In this document: one piece after another, positions 11,701 through 23,511 of the stretch | Layout of the letters: every line of letters begins with the position of its first letter | How positions within the stretch are numbered: the stretch's first letter is position 1 | Origin: Eudorina sp. 2006-703-Eu-15 | Taxonomy: Eukaryota; Chlorophyta; Chlorophyceae; Chlamydomonadales; Volvocaceae | Length of the DNA stretch: 64,000 bases | Assembly (NCBI GenBank): GCA_003117195.1 | Contig: BDSI01000029.1 | Coordinates: 747,023-811,022 of the forward strand | Direction of reading: 5' to 3' | Notes under the pieces: generated by a model | The model's database searches: none | What the model saw: the letters and a program-made list of their open reading frames with translations, nothing else | Told to the model about the DNA's origin: nothing | Program-made: the position numbers and the translations under genes

Positions 11701-14700
11701 GACCTTGTGGGTTGCAACGGAGGCTGACACCCGCTTTTCCACGCCAGGTTGGGCATGGTGTTCCGTGAAAAGCAAACTATCGTGGACGAGCAGATCAGCG
11801 AGGTCGACAAACTCAATGCCATCATCAACGGCTGCGAGAAGGAAATGCTGCGCCTAAAAAAACAGTACGAGCTGGTTATCGAGGCGCGGAACTACACGGG
11901 TAAGGACGGTCATGCGGGTTGTTTGTGGAAGCTTGCCCACCATTCCTCCGCGGATGTGCATTCACCAGGGGCTGACTGCGCAGACCCGGGTTGCTGCGTC
12001 TCTCGGCTGCCCTGTGTGTACCTTACGATGGGGACCTTCGCGTTAGGGTTCTCTGGAAGCCCACCAAGCGTGGTACTTCTGGGTGCATTTCGTATCACAT
12101 GATTCACATCGCCCGCGCCTCCACATGCGTCGCTGCTCAGCCATGTCGGACGGCGCCTTGTCCATAACGCGTGCCCCGGCGCTGCACAGGCATCATGTTG
12201 ATCGACCGCAACGACGAGTTGTGCGTGTTGTACGAGAAGGCTAACATTCAGGAGGAAGTCATCAAAGGCGGTCAGCTGGAACTCCGGCGCCGAGACGACG
12301 AAGCGAGGTATGTGGCAGCGTGGAGCCGGGGCTGCACGTGTGCGGCCGGCTGTACCGCGATCACCGAGCTCGGCATAGGCTCCTGGGGCTGCCCCACACG
12401 GCTGTACTTCGAAGGACTTGGATCGGAAATCTCAAAGAGGGTTCTCATCATTAATCGATGACGAACGGCGCGTACCTGCCGGATCTAATCCATCCGATGC
12501 ACGACGCGGCAAATCGGGAAGGCGCCCATTCTTGAGACGGCCTCTGGTTCGGCGCCCGCCTTGCACCTGAGCAGGCTGCTGCGGCTGGAGGTGGCGGAGC
12601 TGGAGCGGTCCATTGCGGTGATGCGGCGGATGGTGCCCAGCGTGCCGCTGCTGGACACGGACGTGGCGGCGCTGCAGAAGGAGTTGTTCGAGGCGCGGCG
12701 AGAGGCGGAGGCGCTCAGTCTGGCGCTGGAGAACCCATCCAATCACAGCCGGTGGCGGATGCTGGACGGCAAGATTCCGGACAGGGAGGAGCTCAGCGCA
12801 AAGATCCAGGCGAGCAGGGCCGGGGATGTCGTTGTTGGGGACTGGCGGACAAGCGTGCGGTGATGGCGCGGCCGCTACTGGCCGATGTGGCGCCGATGTT
12901 GTGTTGATTGTGTTTATCGCTACAGGCTTTTTGGAAGGGGTCCTTGGGTGATTTTTATGGGGGGGCCTGTTTCAGGGGGCCTATGCAAGGAACATTAGCA
13001 TGCGGTTACCTGCATCATGACGCCCAGATGTGGCATTCTACTAGTGTGTTGTCTTTTTGTCGGTCGCGTATATCGGCCCCCTTGGCCCGTGACGCATGCA
13101 ACTGAGTGCTGTTAGGCACGGTCATTCGCTACGCAAGGCAGGCGGCTTTGGAGTGCCAATTGCTGCGCTGCGCCTCCCCGCGTTTGCCTAGCCTACAATT
13201 TCTGGTGGCTGCGCAATAAGACCGGCGTTCCCGTATGAATGGGCAAGGGTAGTTCGCGTTCGCTTGCTGGCCAACGCTGTTTGTTTGTGACAGGTGCCCG
13301 GTGTCAGATGTATGCGACCTTTCCGACGCGGTCCCGTGCTAACTGACATGTGAAAGCCTGCCTGCCTGCTGCCTTCGCCCTTCACCATATCCTTCCTGCA
13401 ATCGAAGGCGTTGGAAGAGCGGCTCAACGACAAGAAGGAACAGCTGCTGGAGAAGGAGCTTATCTTGGAGGAGATCACCAGCCTCTCAGACAAGCTTCGC
13501 GTCCAGGTGCGCTAAGATCGGGCGAAGCGCAGGCCGCACCGCATGTGTTTCAGGCGCCAGGCAGGTTCCGTTTCTGACAGTGGACCCCATGGTCCATTGG
13601 TGAGATTTGTAGTATACCAGGCCCCCCTCTCATGGGCACAAGTCACTCAAGGCTCCCGGGCCTAGCCTAAACATCTGATTTAGTCGTGCCATTCGCTGCA
13701 CGCAGGCGGCGGAGGGGCGCGCCGACACGCTGGAGCTCGCCCAGCGGGTGAACGAGTACCAGTCTAAGTTGCGGGCCGTCACTCGCAAGATCATGGCCAC
13801 CGTGTCGGAGCTATCCATGTACCAGGTGGGCACGGACGGGTGTCGGCGGCTGTGGCGATGCGGATTGCAGCACTCTCCATTGCGGTAGTTTGTTCTCGGA
13901 GTCGTCGCGGAAAGCAGATTGATGCGGTCTCGTCGTTGGGAAATCTGGCACTGAGCTGTCTGTGCCTGGTGATAGGTCATAATGATGACGCACGAATTGC
14001 CACACCGGCTGTAAACGTCATGTATGTGCGTCCCGGTGCGCGCCTTGCCATGACTGTGGTGGGTTCCGGGGTTTCGTTGGGCAGCATTCCTTACCAGTCG
14101 ATGCATTTTTCAAAGTAGAGCCCTTTTATGTCGTTAGACCTCGTCAGCAAAGCCCTTTCTGCTGTGATTCCGATGCTCCCGCAGGCTACCGCGCTCAAGT
14201 TGGGCGCAGAGAAGGAGGAGCTCGACGCGGCGGTTTCTGTAGCAAGCCAGCGGCTGGCTGCAGGGGAGCCGCCCACAGACGATGCGGAGCGCGAGTGGTC
14301 CAGGTGGGACTGCCTGATGCGTAGTGCCCTCAGGCGTCCCGGACCGAGGGTCTATGATAGTTTAGGTCAAACTACGCGGGCGACGGCTTTGAGGCGTACA
14401 CGCCTGTCGATTGCCCCAATGGGTATCGCTGGCCGCGGTGGAGCGGTTCACTGTGCATCCCTGCAGGGTTGCGGCATCATTACCATGCCCCCGGTGTGCA
14501 TGCATGGCCAGGATGGAGCGGGAGCGCACCACGCTGGATATGTTGTCGGAGGAGCGCAAGGCCATCGCGCAAGCACTGGATGCCCACACCAGCCAAGTGC
14601 AATCGACGGCGGGTAAGCAGCGGGGGCCTTGCAGAGGGGCTTGCAGGGCACTTGCAGGGTGGTTTGCATAGGGCTTGGAATTACGGATGGGAAGCGGGTA

Positions 14701-15188
14701 CATCAGAACGCATTTACGGGATAGAGCAATCGGGAAGGGGGTTGTACCTAGGGCTGCCAGACCTAGCACTTCTTCATCGTTGATCTTTGACCACTGGTTG
14801 CGCTTTCCGCGTGCGCTTGGACAGATCCGCGTCCCAACGCTTACATTCCCGAAAGCCTGGGCATCCCGAAGCCGTACGGCTCGTTTGCGCCCTTCAAGCC
14901 ACAGGTAAGCGTCAAGGCGGTTCCCATTTCACGGTCGGAGTGTGGGGACTTTTTTCCCGCATCCTCCGAGACATGCATACGAGTAGCGACTTGCAGCGGT
15001 TTACTCCTGAGGGCGTCACGGATGTCATTCGCACAATTGCCTTGACAGCCGTTCGGATTGGATGCATGTGAAACATGCCCTCATGAACTGTATGAACCCT
15101 CGCGCCTGCTTCACTGTTGCCGTCTCAGGAGCCTGGATCCACCATGCGCCACATCCGGAAGCCGGTACCCAAGGAGATTGTCATCTAA
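5702..15188 (+). CDS. MBO2: MBO2 / CCDC146-family ciliary coiled-coil protein
   Basis: Exons: 5702-5768 (uncertain end), 5853-5935, 6016-6066, 6281-6427, 6751-6935, 7309-7456, 7792-7923, 8425-8535, 8919-9059, 9283-9450, 9876-9967, 10403-10508, 10812-10892, 11211-11380, 11748-11899, 12190-12307, 12575-12809, 13408-13506, 13706-13825, 14185-14303, 14512-14612, 14825-14904, 15129-15188. Phases agree at each junction, giving about 921 aa, close to the family's ~950. Almost the whole protein is heptad-rich coiled coil. Diagnostic parts are the block ending NPSNHSRWRMLDGKIPD (exon 17) and the C-terminus with NAYIPESLGIPKPYGSFAPF and MRHIRKP, both typical of CCDC146. In Chlamydomonas, MBO2 is an axonemal coiled-coil protein needed for the forward-type flagellar waveform; human CCDC146 is centriole/axoneme-associated. 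Exon 17 is followed by GCGAGC, a GC-AG intron. The first exon, with start MDGEEVSLLEDVTTSEAF, is the least certain part. Family assignment is from motif recognition. Confidence 0.9.
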
Positions 15189-15782
15189 ATGCCAAGAGTG
15201 TGGGATGGGCGTTTGAAGGCTGTAGTTCTTTCCAGCCATCGGGATGTGCTGCAGTTCTTGCTGCTTTAGAACGGGTGTCACTGCTGGCGGCCACTCGGCA
15301 GTCAGTCTGTGGTGGGCCCGTGCGTGAGTCCGTCGCGAGCTGACTGCTCTCCCGCTTATATAAACCAGATGCGTGCGAAGAGTCGTGAAACGTGGTGGCA
15401 GTATGTCTGTATGGGCGCGGCGAGCAGGCGCGTTGTTTTGCGGATTAAAATCCGGCAGCAGCAGCTGATGTTCGTGTACGTCCTTCGAGCTTGGACCATA
15501 AGAGGCGCCCTGGTAGAAGTGGCTTGCTGTGGCGTGGACCGCTTTTCATTACGCAGTGTATTGGCCTGGCCCAGATTGCGATGAACTCGTACATAAGGAG
15601 CGTGTGCGCGGTGCGTCAGGGCGGTCACGAAGTAGATAGATCTAGCTGTAGGGATGCAGTGCATGAGCCGCGCGCATTCGTGGCGTTCGCACGAATTGAG
15701 TTTGCTGCAAGCAACTGGCATGCTCAAGTGCCTTTAAGGGGAATTAAGGAGAAAAAAAACCAAAAAACCTGTCGTGGGAGGT
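15189..15782. other. 3' flank of MBO2, no recognised gene
   Basis: Contains the presumed 3' UTR of the preceding gene and intergenic DNA. Short frames on both strands show no domain. Confidence 0.5.
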
Positions 15783-15889
15783 TGTGTGTGTGTGTTACAT
15801 GGTTGGGGGTGCATAACCCCATACCTGTACAACTACCCATACGAGCCGTAGGCCCAAGGGCACGCGAAAAACGCCTAAAAGCACGCGGG
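15783..15889 (-). mobile_element. LINE 3'-end fragment
   Basis: About 80 bp (15807-15888) nearly identical to the 3' end of the LINE at 46794-46881, in the same minus-strand orientation. It is preceded on the plus strand by a short GT run, as expected for a retrotransposed, heavily 5'-truncated copy with a (CA)n tail. It lies between the two housekeeping-type genes. Confidence 0.75.
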
Positions 15890-16655
15890 AGGTTGTAGAA
15901 GGGGGCGTTTGACGCTGGAAGAAAGGTTGCAGAGTGAGACTCATTGAGCCTCGCTGGACTAATTGTGTGGAAAGTGTCAAGTCGGCTCCGCGTTCAGAAT
16001 GGGTACCTGCGATGGTCGAAAGCGTGTCAAGTAGAAAGTGTCCGCAATCTTCCTCGTCCCAAAGGACTTAGCCCCACACCATGTTGGCAGGGTACTGGGG
16101 ACTATGCCGGGACCCTGGCAACCCGGCGGTCGGGGCCGTAGGTGAGTGTATGCATATGTTCGCCGAGGGGTACCGCAAGGGCCCGTGCAATAAGGACGAG
16201 CCAGTAAACGAGAATCCGGCGAGAACAAGGCGCACGTTTGCTGCGCAAGATGATAAACATTGCTTGCTGTATTTGCAATTAAGCTCTGTGCCGTTGCGTT
16301 GTCCGTGTGATACCGGAGCACGGCGCGCGCAAACGAATCGTCTAGTACGACACCGAAACGGTCTTTCCGCACGGTCTTTCGGCGCTGTTTGCAAATATAT
16401 TATAGCATTGTGTCCTCAGCGGGAACTTTGACAAACGTTCGTCTGCTGCAAACACTGCATATCCCTTTGTTGTTACTAGCACTCTAACTTTCGACGGCAT
16501 CTCGAACCATTCGTAACAAACCAAATTCCATTATACAAGACAGACTTGCTGCAGAATGGCGGTAAGCTGCAGCCTTGTTTCGGCAGGGTAGATGAAGACT
16601 TTGTGTGCACTCTGGCCACTGGCCTTGATTATGTGTTGCTCTGGACATGCTGTAG
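15890..16655. other. Upstream region of CCT2, no recognised gene
   Basis: Intergenic DNA that should include the CCT2 promoter and 5' UTR. I recognise no conserved element. Confidence 0.4.
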
Positions 16656-19600
16656 ATGTCGCAGCAGTCAGGGATATTGCAGCAAGGAGCAACGGAGGAG
16701 CGAGGCGAAAATGCGCGCATGGTGCGTCGGATTGCGCGGGAAGCTTCCTAACCTTGCCTCACGCATTCTAAGCTGGCGGTGCAGGCTTCCTTCGTTGGTG
16801 CAGTCGCTGTGGCCGACTTAGTCAAGTCGACGCTGGGACCCAAAGGAATGGTGGGTTTGAGGCGCAGATCTGCGGCGCGGGCAGTGGCGGGCGAGGGTAT
16901 TATCCACAATTTCATTATTAAAACCTTTGTTTTCATACAGGATAAAATTCTTCAAAGCATGGGCAGGGGGCAGGAGGTCACCATCACTAACGATGGCGCC
17001 ACTATCCTGAAAAGTATTTATGTGGACAACCCAGCGGCGAAGGTGCTGGTCGGTAAGTCCATAAGATATCAGCGACTGCGGGTCTGCAAGGCTGGCTTGA
17101 CCCAGGGGTCGGAGCACCGAACGCGCAGGCAATGCGTCGTAAGACGACGAGTCTGTCGGGGTTTCGTGGCCGGGTGTGGAGTGTTGGGCTTCCAGCTCTT
17201 GGGCAAGGGCTGGGGGATACGCCTTTTCTGGGTACGTGCCCTGGCTGGCTGTTCTGCGACCTCCGCTACCATTCTACACGCACCGTATCCTTCGCAACAG
17301 ACATAGTTCAAGGGTGCTGTTCTCGTGCAGCGTCTGTTTACGACAATAAACACTGCTGGGGGTATAGATGTAGGCTAGCAATGCGAATAGACTACATGTT
17401 ATGGTTTGAAGGGTTTTGCTGAACCGCGCTCTTGAACACCGGTTGCTGCAGACATCAGCAAGGTCCAGGATGACGAGGTGGGCGACGGCACGACCAGCGT
17501 GGTCGTCTTTGCTGGCGAACTGCTGCGTGAGGCGGAGCTATTGGTGAACCAAAAGGTGCACCCAATGACGATTATTGCAGGTGCGAAGGTCTCCTGTGCG
17601 CCTTACTGTGGGAACATGCGTGCGTGGGCGTGCACGGTGGGGAACGTTGGTACGGTTGAAGGAAGTCAGCGGGATGATGCCAGGTAGGGGCACCTGCAAC
17701 AATCGCGGAGGGTCCTCATCCACTTGGTGGGTTGGAGGTCGATTTTATTGCGACGAGAAGCAGCGTTGCTTCACGAAACTGGTACGCATTCCCACCCCTG
17801 GAAAGGCATAGAAAGTACTATCAGCTCATTGCGTTAATAAGACCCATGGTGCTTCTGGACCAAGACCAGGGTATTTCTGGTTTCGTTCGCAACCGAGCCT
17901 CTTCGCCTCTCGAGCTCGTTCACTTCAGGGGTAAATACGATTTAATCGGGTCTGGATATCTGTATGGGGCACTGCAGGGTATCGAGAGGCCTGCGACTGC
18001 GCACGTTCTGTGCTGGAGTCGATTTCATTCAACCATCAGGCCGACCCGGTTTTGTTCCGTTCGGACCTGCTCAACATCGCGAAGACTACCCTGAGCTCGA
18101 AGATCCTCACGGTGGTAAGTGCACGGCCATCGCAATTGTAACGGTTTCCCTCCAGCTTCAAACCGTTACCTCATTGGGCAAGATCCTGTTCAATCGATAA
18201 GAAGTGGACAGGGTACCGAGTGACTTGTGCGGGTCGAAACGACCTCAAGTTCCCGGTTTGTCATGATTGTGTACCTGCTTCATTGCAGGACAAGGAGCAC
18301 TTCGCCAACCTAGCTGTTGATGCCATCCTGCGGCTGAAGGTAGGACGTGCGAGGCTATGTGTGCGTCATAGAGGGTTGGTGCTTGGCAACTTTACGTGCG
18401 GACGCAGGTATCTCCAGCAGTCTGAAACATGGCACGGCCCTGCCCGACATCGTGCGAATGAAGTATGCCCTGCACGCTGGGACCCAACGGCTTGTTTTGC
18501 GTGCGTACAGGGCAGCGGCAACTTGGAGGCGATACACATCATCAAGAAGACCGGCGGCACCTTGCAAGAGTCTTTTCTCGACGAGGGCTTCATCCTGGAC
18601 AAGAAAATTGGCGTGGGGCAGCCTAAGCGCATCCAGGACGCGCGCATCCTGGTTGCGAACACCCCAATGGACACGGACAAGATCAAGATCTACGGCGCGC
18701 GGGTCCGGGTTGACAGCATGGCCAAGGTGGGCAAAATGAGCAAGGGCAGAAGAGATTTTACAGCGGGTAGAGCGTTATGCGCCCTGGCCATGCTGCGCGT
18801 CAGGGTGGGACGCAACTTCGGAGTTACATGGCGGGTAATCACCGAAGCCGCACGCATGTGCATCGATTTGTTGCAGGTGGCGGACATCGAGGCAGCTGAG
18901 AAAGAGAAAATGCGGGAGAAGGTGCGCAAGATCATCGATCACGGCATCAACTGCTTTATCAACCGCCAGCTCATTTACAACCTGCCAGAGGAGATGTTCG
19001 CCGATGCCGGTAAGGGGTTGATCTGATTGCCGTTGACGGAGCGAGCACGTGAGGGTAACCTTTCGGAGCAATAATATGAGGGACCGCTGCCCTTGGGGAG
19101 GCGGTCAAAGCGCTACGCGAAGACCGGTTATAATGCGAGGGTCCGCTCTCTCCAGCAGCGTTCCGGAAAGCACATGCGTGCGAGTATCAGTACAATGTCC
19201 TGGTCTACAACATTCAGGTTTGAAAGCACAGTCATGATCACCTAAAACCCCGAGTTCGCACAGCGACACCTCACTTGTTCCCAGCCCCCAGCACCGGTGG
19301 GGCCCAAGCACCGGGGGGACGGGATGCGCTTTGGTCCTTGAATATACGGTTATGGACGCCTACACGTGCAGAACCTAACTGGCAAGTACGGGAATTACTG
19401 CAGGCGTCATGGCCATCGAGCATGCGGATTTCGACGGCATTGAGCGGCTGGCTCTGGTCCTTGGTGGCGAGATCGTGTCAACGTTCGACAACCCCGACAC
19501 TGTCAAGCTGGGCCATTGCAAGCTGATTGAGGAGATCATGATCGGCGAGGACAGGCTGATTCACTTCTCGGGTGGGACGAAGTGTTGTTTTGATAACCTG

Positions 19601-20964
19601 CACGTCACCGAAGACTTTGCCGGTGTATCCTTGATATCATGGAAGTCATCCACAGACGGCTTGGAGGCCACAAGCTGCGCTGCCGTTGCATAGTGCCCGA
19701 ATCTGTTATGGTTTCGTAGCCTAACCATGGCGTGTGCGGCACGTCGGCCGCAAAACACTCGTGTGAACAACTCACGATTCCTTGTGTCGCACTCGTTAAA
19801 TGGTTGTTGGAACATCCTGCAATGGCCGGACCGCAGGGGTGGCGTTGGGTGAGGCGTGCACCATCGTTCTCCGTGGCGCCTCGTCGCACATCCTGGATGA
19901 GGCGGAGCGCTCGCTGCATGACGCCCTATGCGTCCTGAAGGTGCGCACCGCGCTCCATATCCCACGGTTTCATCGCTGTCATTGCTGGCGGCTAGTCACT
20001 GGCTGCTAAATGCGATCAGGGATGTCGCAATACTGACTACAGTTCTGCACTGAAACTCCTCCGGCCTGCGCGTGTTTACTCTCGGGATGGGTGGTCGCGA
20101 CTTGTCGCCGCTTCTTCGGGGCCAAACCTCAGAGCACATTGGACCGCGTTGGTGGTTGTGTGCGTATTGCAGGAGACGGTCGCCGACGCGCGAGTGGTGT
20201 ACGGTGGCGGCTGGCCGGAGATCCGGATGGCGAAGGCCGTTGAGGAGCTGGCGAGTCGGACACCAGGTTTGTGGGCGGGCGTGGTGGACTGGGTCGCAGG
20301 TATGGATGTAAATTGACAGCAACGTGAACAGCACGCGACTTCTTGTACTCGCAGGGAAAAAAGCCATGGCGATGGAGGCGTTCGCGCGGGCTCTGCGCGC
20401 ACTGCCCGCCACGATATGTGACAACGCCGGGCTCGACAGCGCCGAGATCGTGGCAAACCTCAAGGTACACAAACGCGAAGAGGTTCAGTGCAGTAGTATC
20501 CAAGCCGCAGTGTCATATTTTGTAGGTATGCGGGGCCTGCCAACGCTTTTAATTGTCCTCCATCTGTGGCGCCCATTGCAATGCAGGCCGCCCACGGCGC
20601 GGACGCTTCCAGCCGCATGGGCGTCGACGTGGTGCGCGGGGAGGCGGGTGACATGGCGGAGCTAGGTATCTACGAGTCTTTCCGCGTGCGACAACAGGTA
20701 CGGTACATTTCGTGCTCGGTACGACTTGCTGCACGGCCTAAAGGGGGCTTCATCGGGCTAGGCAGGTTTTCTGCACGCATGGAATTCGTACCTGCTATTT
20801 AGCCATCGGTCATGGCGTGTCTGTTGGGGCCTTTTTCTGACAACCTTTCACTCGGGTGGATCACCCTCGTTCGCGGTCAGGTGCTGCTGTCGGGGACGGA
20901 GGCCTCGGAGATCATCTTGCGTGTCGACGACATCATCAAGTGCGCGCCACGGAGGCGCGGCTGA
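16656..20964 (+). CDS. CCT2: CCT-beta, T-complex chaperonin subunit 2
   Basis: Exons: 16656-16721, 16785-16850, 16941-17052, 17452-17580, 17978-18114, 18289-18339, 18511-18726, 18877-19009, 19404-19571, 19837-19940, 20173-20266, 20355-20464, 20587-20697, 20881-20964. All phases join, giving 526 aa (family about 525-535). The product is one of eight subunits of the cytosolic CCT/TRiC ring that folds actin and tubulin using ATP. Visible group II chaperonin motifs are [20 protein letters not shown], the ATPase loop [20 protein letters not shown], and GGG in the C-terminal equatorial domain. Beta-type signatures include [24 protein letters not shown] and [15 protein letters not shown]. The start [20 protein letters not shown] fits the plant/algal N-terminus preceding RMASFVGA. 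One oddity is GGGWPE where many homologues have GGGCSE. Tubulin demand in a ciliated cell fits its neighbour MBO2, but adjacency need not mean co-regulation. Confidence 0.95.
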
Positions 20965-22272
20965 GGGGTGGAGCATGGTCGCTGACAGTGGGCGTCTGCC
21001 CTCGAAGGCGGCCGTATGGAGGAACGGATGGATGTGAAGCCGATTATGACGTGAAATCCTCATGACCAGCTTGCTGGCGGGTTCAGGATTTGTTGCAAGC
21101 TAGATGGTCGTTGCAGTGTGCTGATATCGAAGCTTCGGGAAGGGTTTCGTGCTCAGTCCTTTTTACCCGCAGGTCTGCCTACTCTTCGCAGACAGAACTG
21201 GCGCACGGTGACTATCCCTCACTGCACATGTGTGTCCTCCGGAAGCAACGGGCCTCCGCATCTTTCCAAATTCGCGACGGTTGGGATGGCATTTTAGTGT
21301 GTCTCATGCTGGGTGTGAAAATGATCATCGCTGTTGTTGGCTATGAAGGTTCCGCCGTAGCCAGTGGCCACTAACCTCCCGGAGCCAGCAGACCAGTGAC
21401 TAGCAGCGGATCGGTGTCCAGGGGTGATGCGTGCAGTTATACAGCTCTTGCGACATAACTTGGAACGTCCCATGCGCCTCCGGCTTGAACTGGCTTTGGC
21501 TCTTCGCCCCCGTATTCCCGGACCTTGCTGCAGACCGCAGCTGGCCGATCGACCTTATGGGCTTTAAAAGTGTTGGTCGACCCGTGCCGAGGGCAAGACG
21601 CTCGATCGCATGCGCCTGATGCACTCGCCACTTTACCGTTACGTTCTACCACGACGAAGGCGCAGCCGCACATGGAACACACACTTTCCCACAGCCTCTC
21701 GTCAATTTAAGGTCGCGACAGCCTCCGGGGCACTCAATCCGTCCATGGCATGCTGCTTCGGCACACCTTTGCAGAGTGGTCGCAACACTTCTTCCCCTTG
21801 TTCAATTGCGCATTTTCACGTTTGGTCCGTTAGCTGAGCACAACAATTAGCTACTGAGGGGGCGCTCCGCCAGCGCCGGCCGCTGCCTGAGTCGCAGTCC
21901 TCAACAGGGCCGAATAATTCTCTAGCAGAAGCTTGCGATTGGCCTCGCGGCTGTGGTAGCGAGCAGTGGTCAGACTTGCGGTGCGGGTGCGGGGGCAGAA
22001 CCTGCGACCAGCGACGAGGCACGCCGGAGGGAGCGCATTGAGCTTCGCAAGTTAGCACAGGAGAAAGGGGCAGGGTAGGACAGTGGATCCCCGCCACATC
22101 ACATGCAAGGACAGGGTGCTCAACTCAAGGTGCACTTTCCTGGCAAGCAGCGGCTGTGTCGGTGCGTACTCCCCACGGGTCCGGTCACGGGTCGTTAGCT
22201 TTGGGTTCTTCCGTACTGAGCCCCAGACAGCTCCCAACTTCTGAGCGCGTGTTTTGTGCGCTACGGCATGTC
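20965..22272. other. Convergent intergenic region, no recognised gene
   Basis: Lies between the end of CCT2 on the plus strand and the end of the next gene on the minus strand, so it holds two 3' flanks. Short frames on both strands show no domain or splice continuity. Confidence 0.5.
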
Positions 22273-23501
22273 TTAAGCATAGCCCGGGGTGCCATACTCA
22301 GCCTTGCATGCCGCCCGTACGGCCCACCTGCGCTCCACGTCGACTGGATAGACCGCACCGAGCAGTGCCGCGCGACCTGCGGTGCCGCGACGCGCACGAC
22401 CCGCCATGCTCCCTCCCAGAGCTGACCGGCGACGGCGGGACGGCTCCGGCAGCGACAACAAGCGCTCCAGGAAGCGCACGCCCCAGCGGCCCCCCAGCGC
22501 CGGCTCATGAGCCGCTAGCCGGTCCACATCAAACTCCAGGGTCACCCTGAAAACCGCCGGTTTCGGAGTGAGGCAACATCCATCGTCGGCCGGTTGGCCG
22601 GACCATACCCAAATCAGAACACGAAAGCTGTCATCAACAGCCATGCCGTATGCATGTTTTCGCGATTTCGCCAACCCGGTCTTGCTCGTTTGCGTACACT
22701 GGATGCGGTACGATGTTGAACGGGCCCCAGACTCATCCGGGACCCTCTCAACACACGAGGAGGGCCGGGGTGCCTCCGAATTCGCCCATGCATGCCATCC
22801 CTTGCGCGGCGCAGCGCTGCGACACGTCCAACAGCCCACCTGAAGTCGTGCGACGAGTCCTCAAAAGCCGAGCTGGCATCCAGCACCAGCGTCTCCCGGA
22901 AACACACCACGTCTGCAGCGGTCTTAGGCGCATGTCCGGCAGCTGTAGGTGAAGGCTTCAAGGCACCTGCACCCGTGTCCGCTGCAGCGGCGGCGGAGGC
23001 CCGGGCGCTCCCGTCAACACCCCAATCGTGGGCGCTGAACATCAGCTGGTGTCGTTTCATAGCCGCCGCGTGAACTGGTGCCAGCGCCTGATGTACGACA
23101 GCCACAAGCTCATCAGGCGGCAGCGCCGCAGCCGACGTGGGCGCGCCTGCGCCCACGCCCGCGTAGCCGCTGGCCGAGGCCCTGCACGCTTCCTGCTCGA
23201 GCATCGCTTCAGCACGATTCCAATCCAAGGGCACGGCCAGCACCCGCTGTCCAGCCTGCCGTACAGCAGCCGAATTCGCGCCAGTGTTCGAGTCGGCCCC
23301 ATCATCGGACCGCACCAAGGCCCCCAGGTGGACCTCAGGTCGGAAGGAGGCGGCAACCTGGGTCCATGCGCCCGACAGCTGCTGCCGCACCGCTGCGGGC
23401 AGCAGCGGCCCGACCTGGGGGAAGGATTGGGGTTGGGCCGTAGCTATGAACCTTGGATGGGGCACATGAACAGAAGCGGAAAATACTTCGCGCGGTGCCA
23501 T
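22273..23501 (-). CDS. Unrecognised protein, C-terminal two exons
   Basis: Minus-strand exons 23501-22840 and 22546-22273 join in phase (TTC AG|G GTG) and end in TAA. Read from the Met at 23501 this gives 311 aa. It is alanine-rich in the middle. The junction reads RETLVLDASSAFEDSS, HDFR, then VTLEFDVDRLAAHEPALGG, and the C-terminus carries a basic run SRRRRS. I do not recognise the family. A pyrimidine tract and CAG directly before codon GTC (about 23421) look like an acceptor, so this may instead be the last two exons of the gene to its right, joined by an intron with a GC or GT donor near 23525. The stop of that upstream frame (23514-23512) lies 11 bp before this Met, which is unusual for two separate genes. 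Confidence 0.5.
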
Positions 23502-23511
23502 TTTCGTCTGT

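Noticed and set aside
16779..17306. 175-codon frame reading through introns of CCT2
   Set aside because: Contains two true exons but runs through introns with donors and acceptors; the spliced model restores the family sequence.
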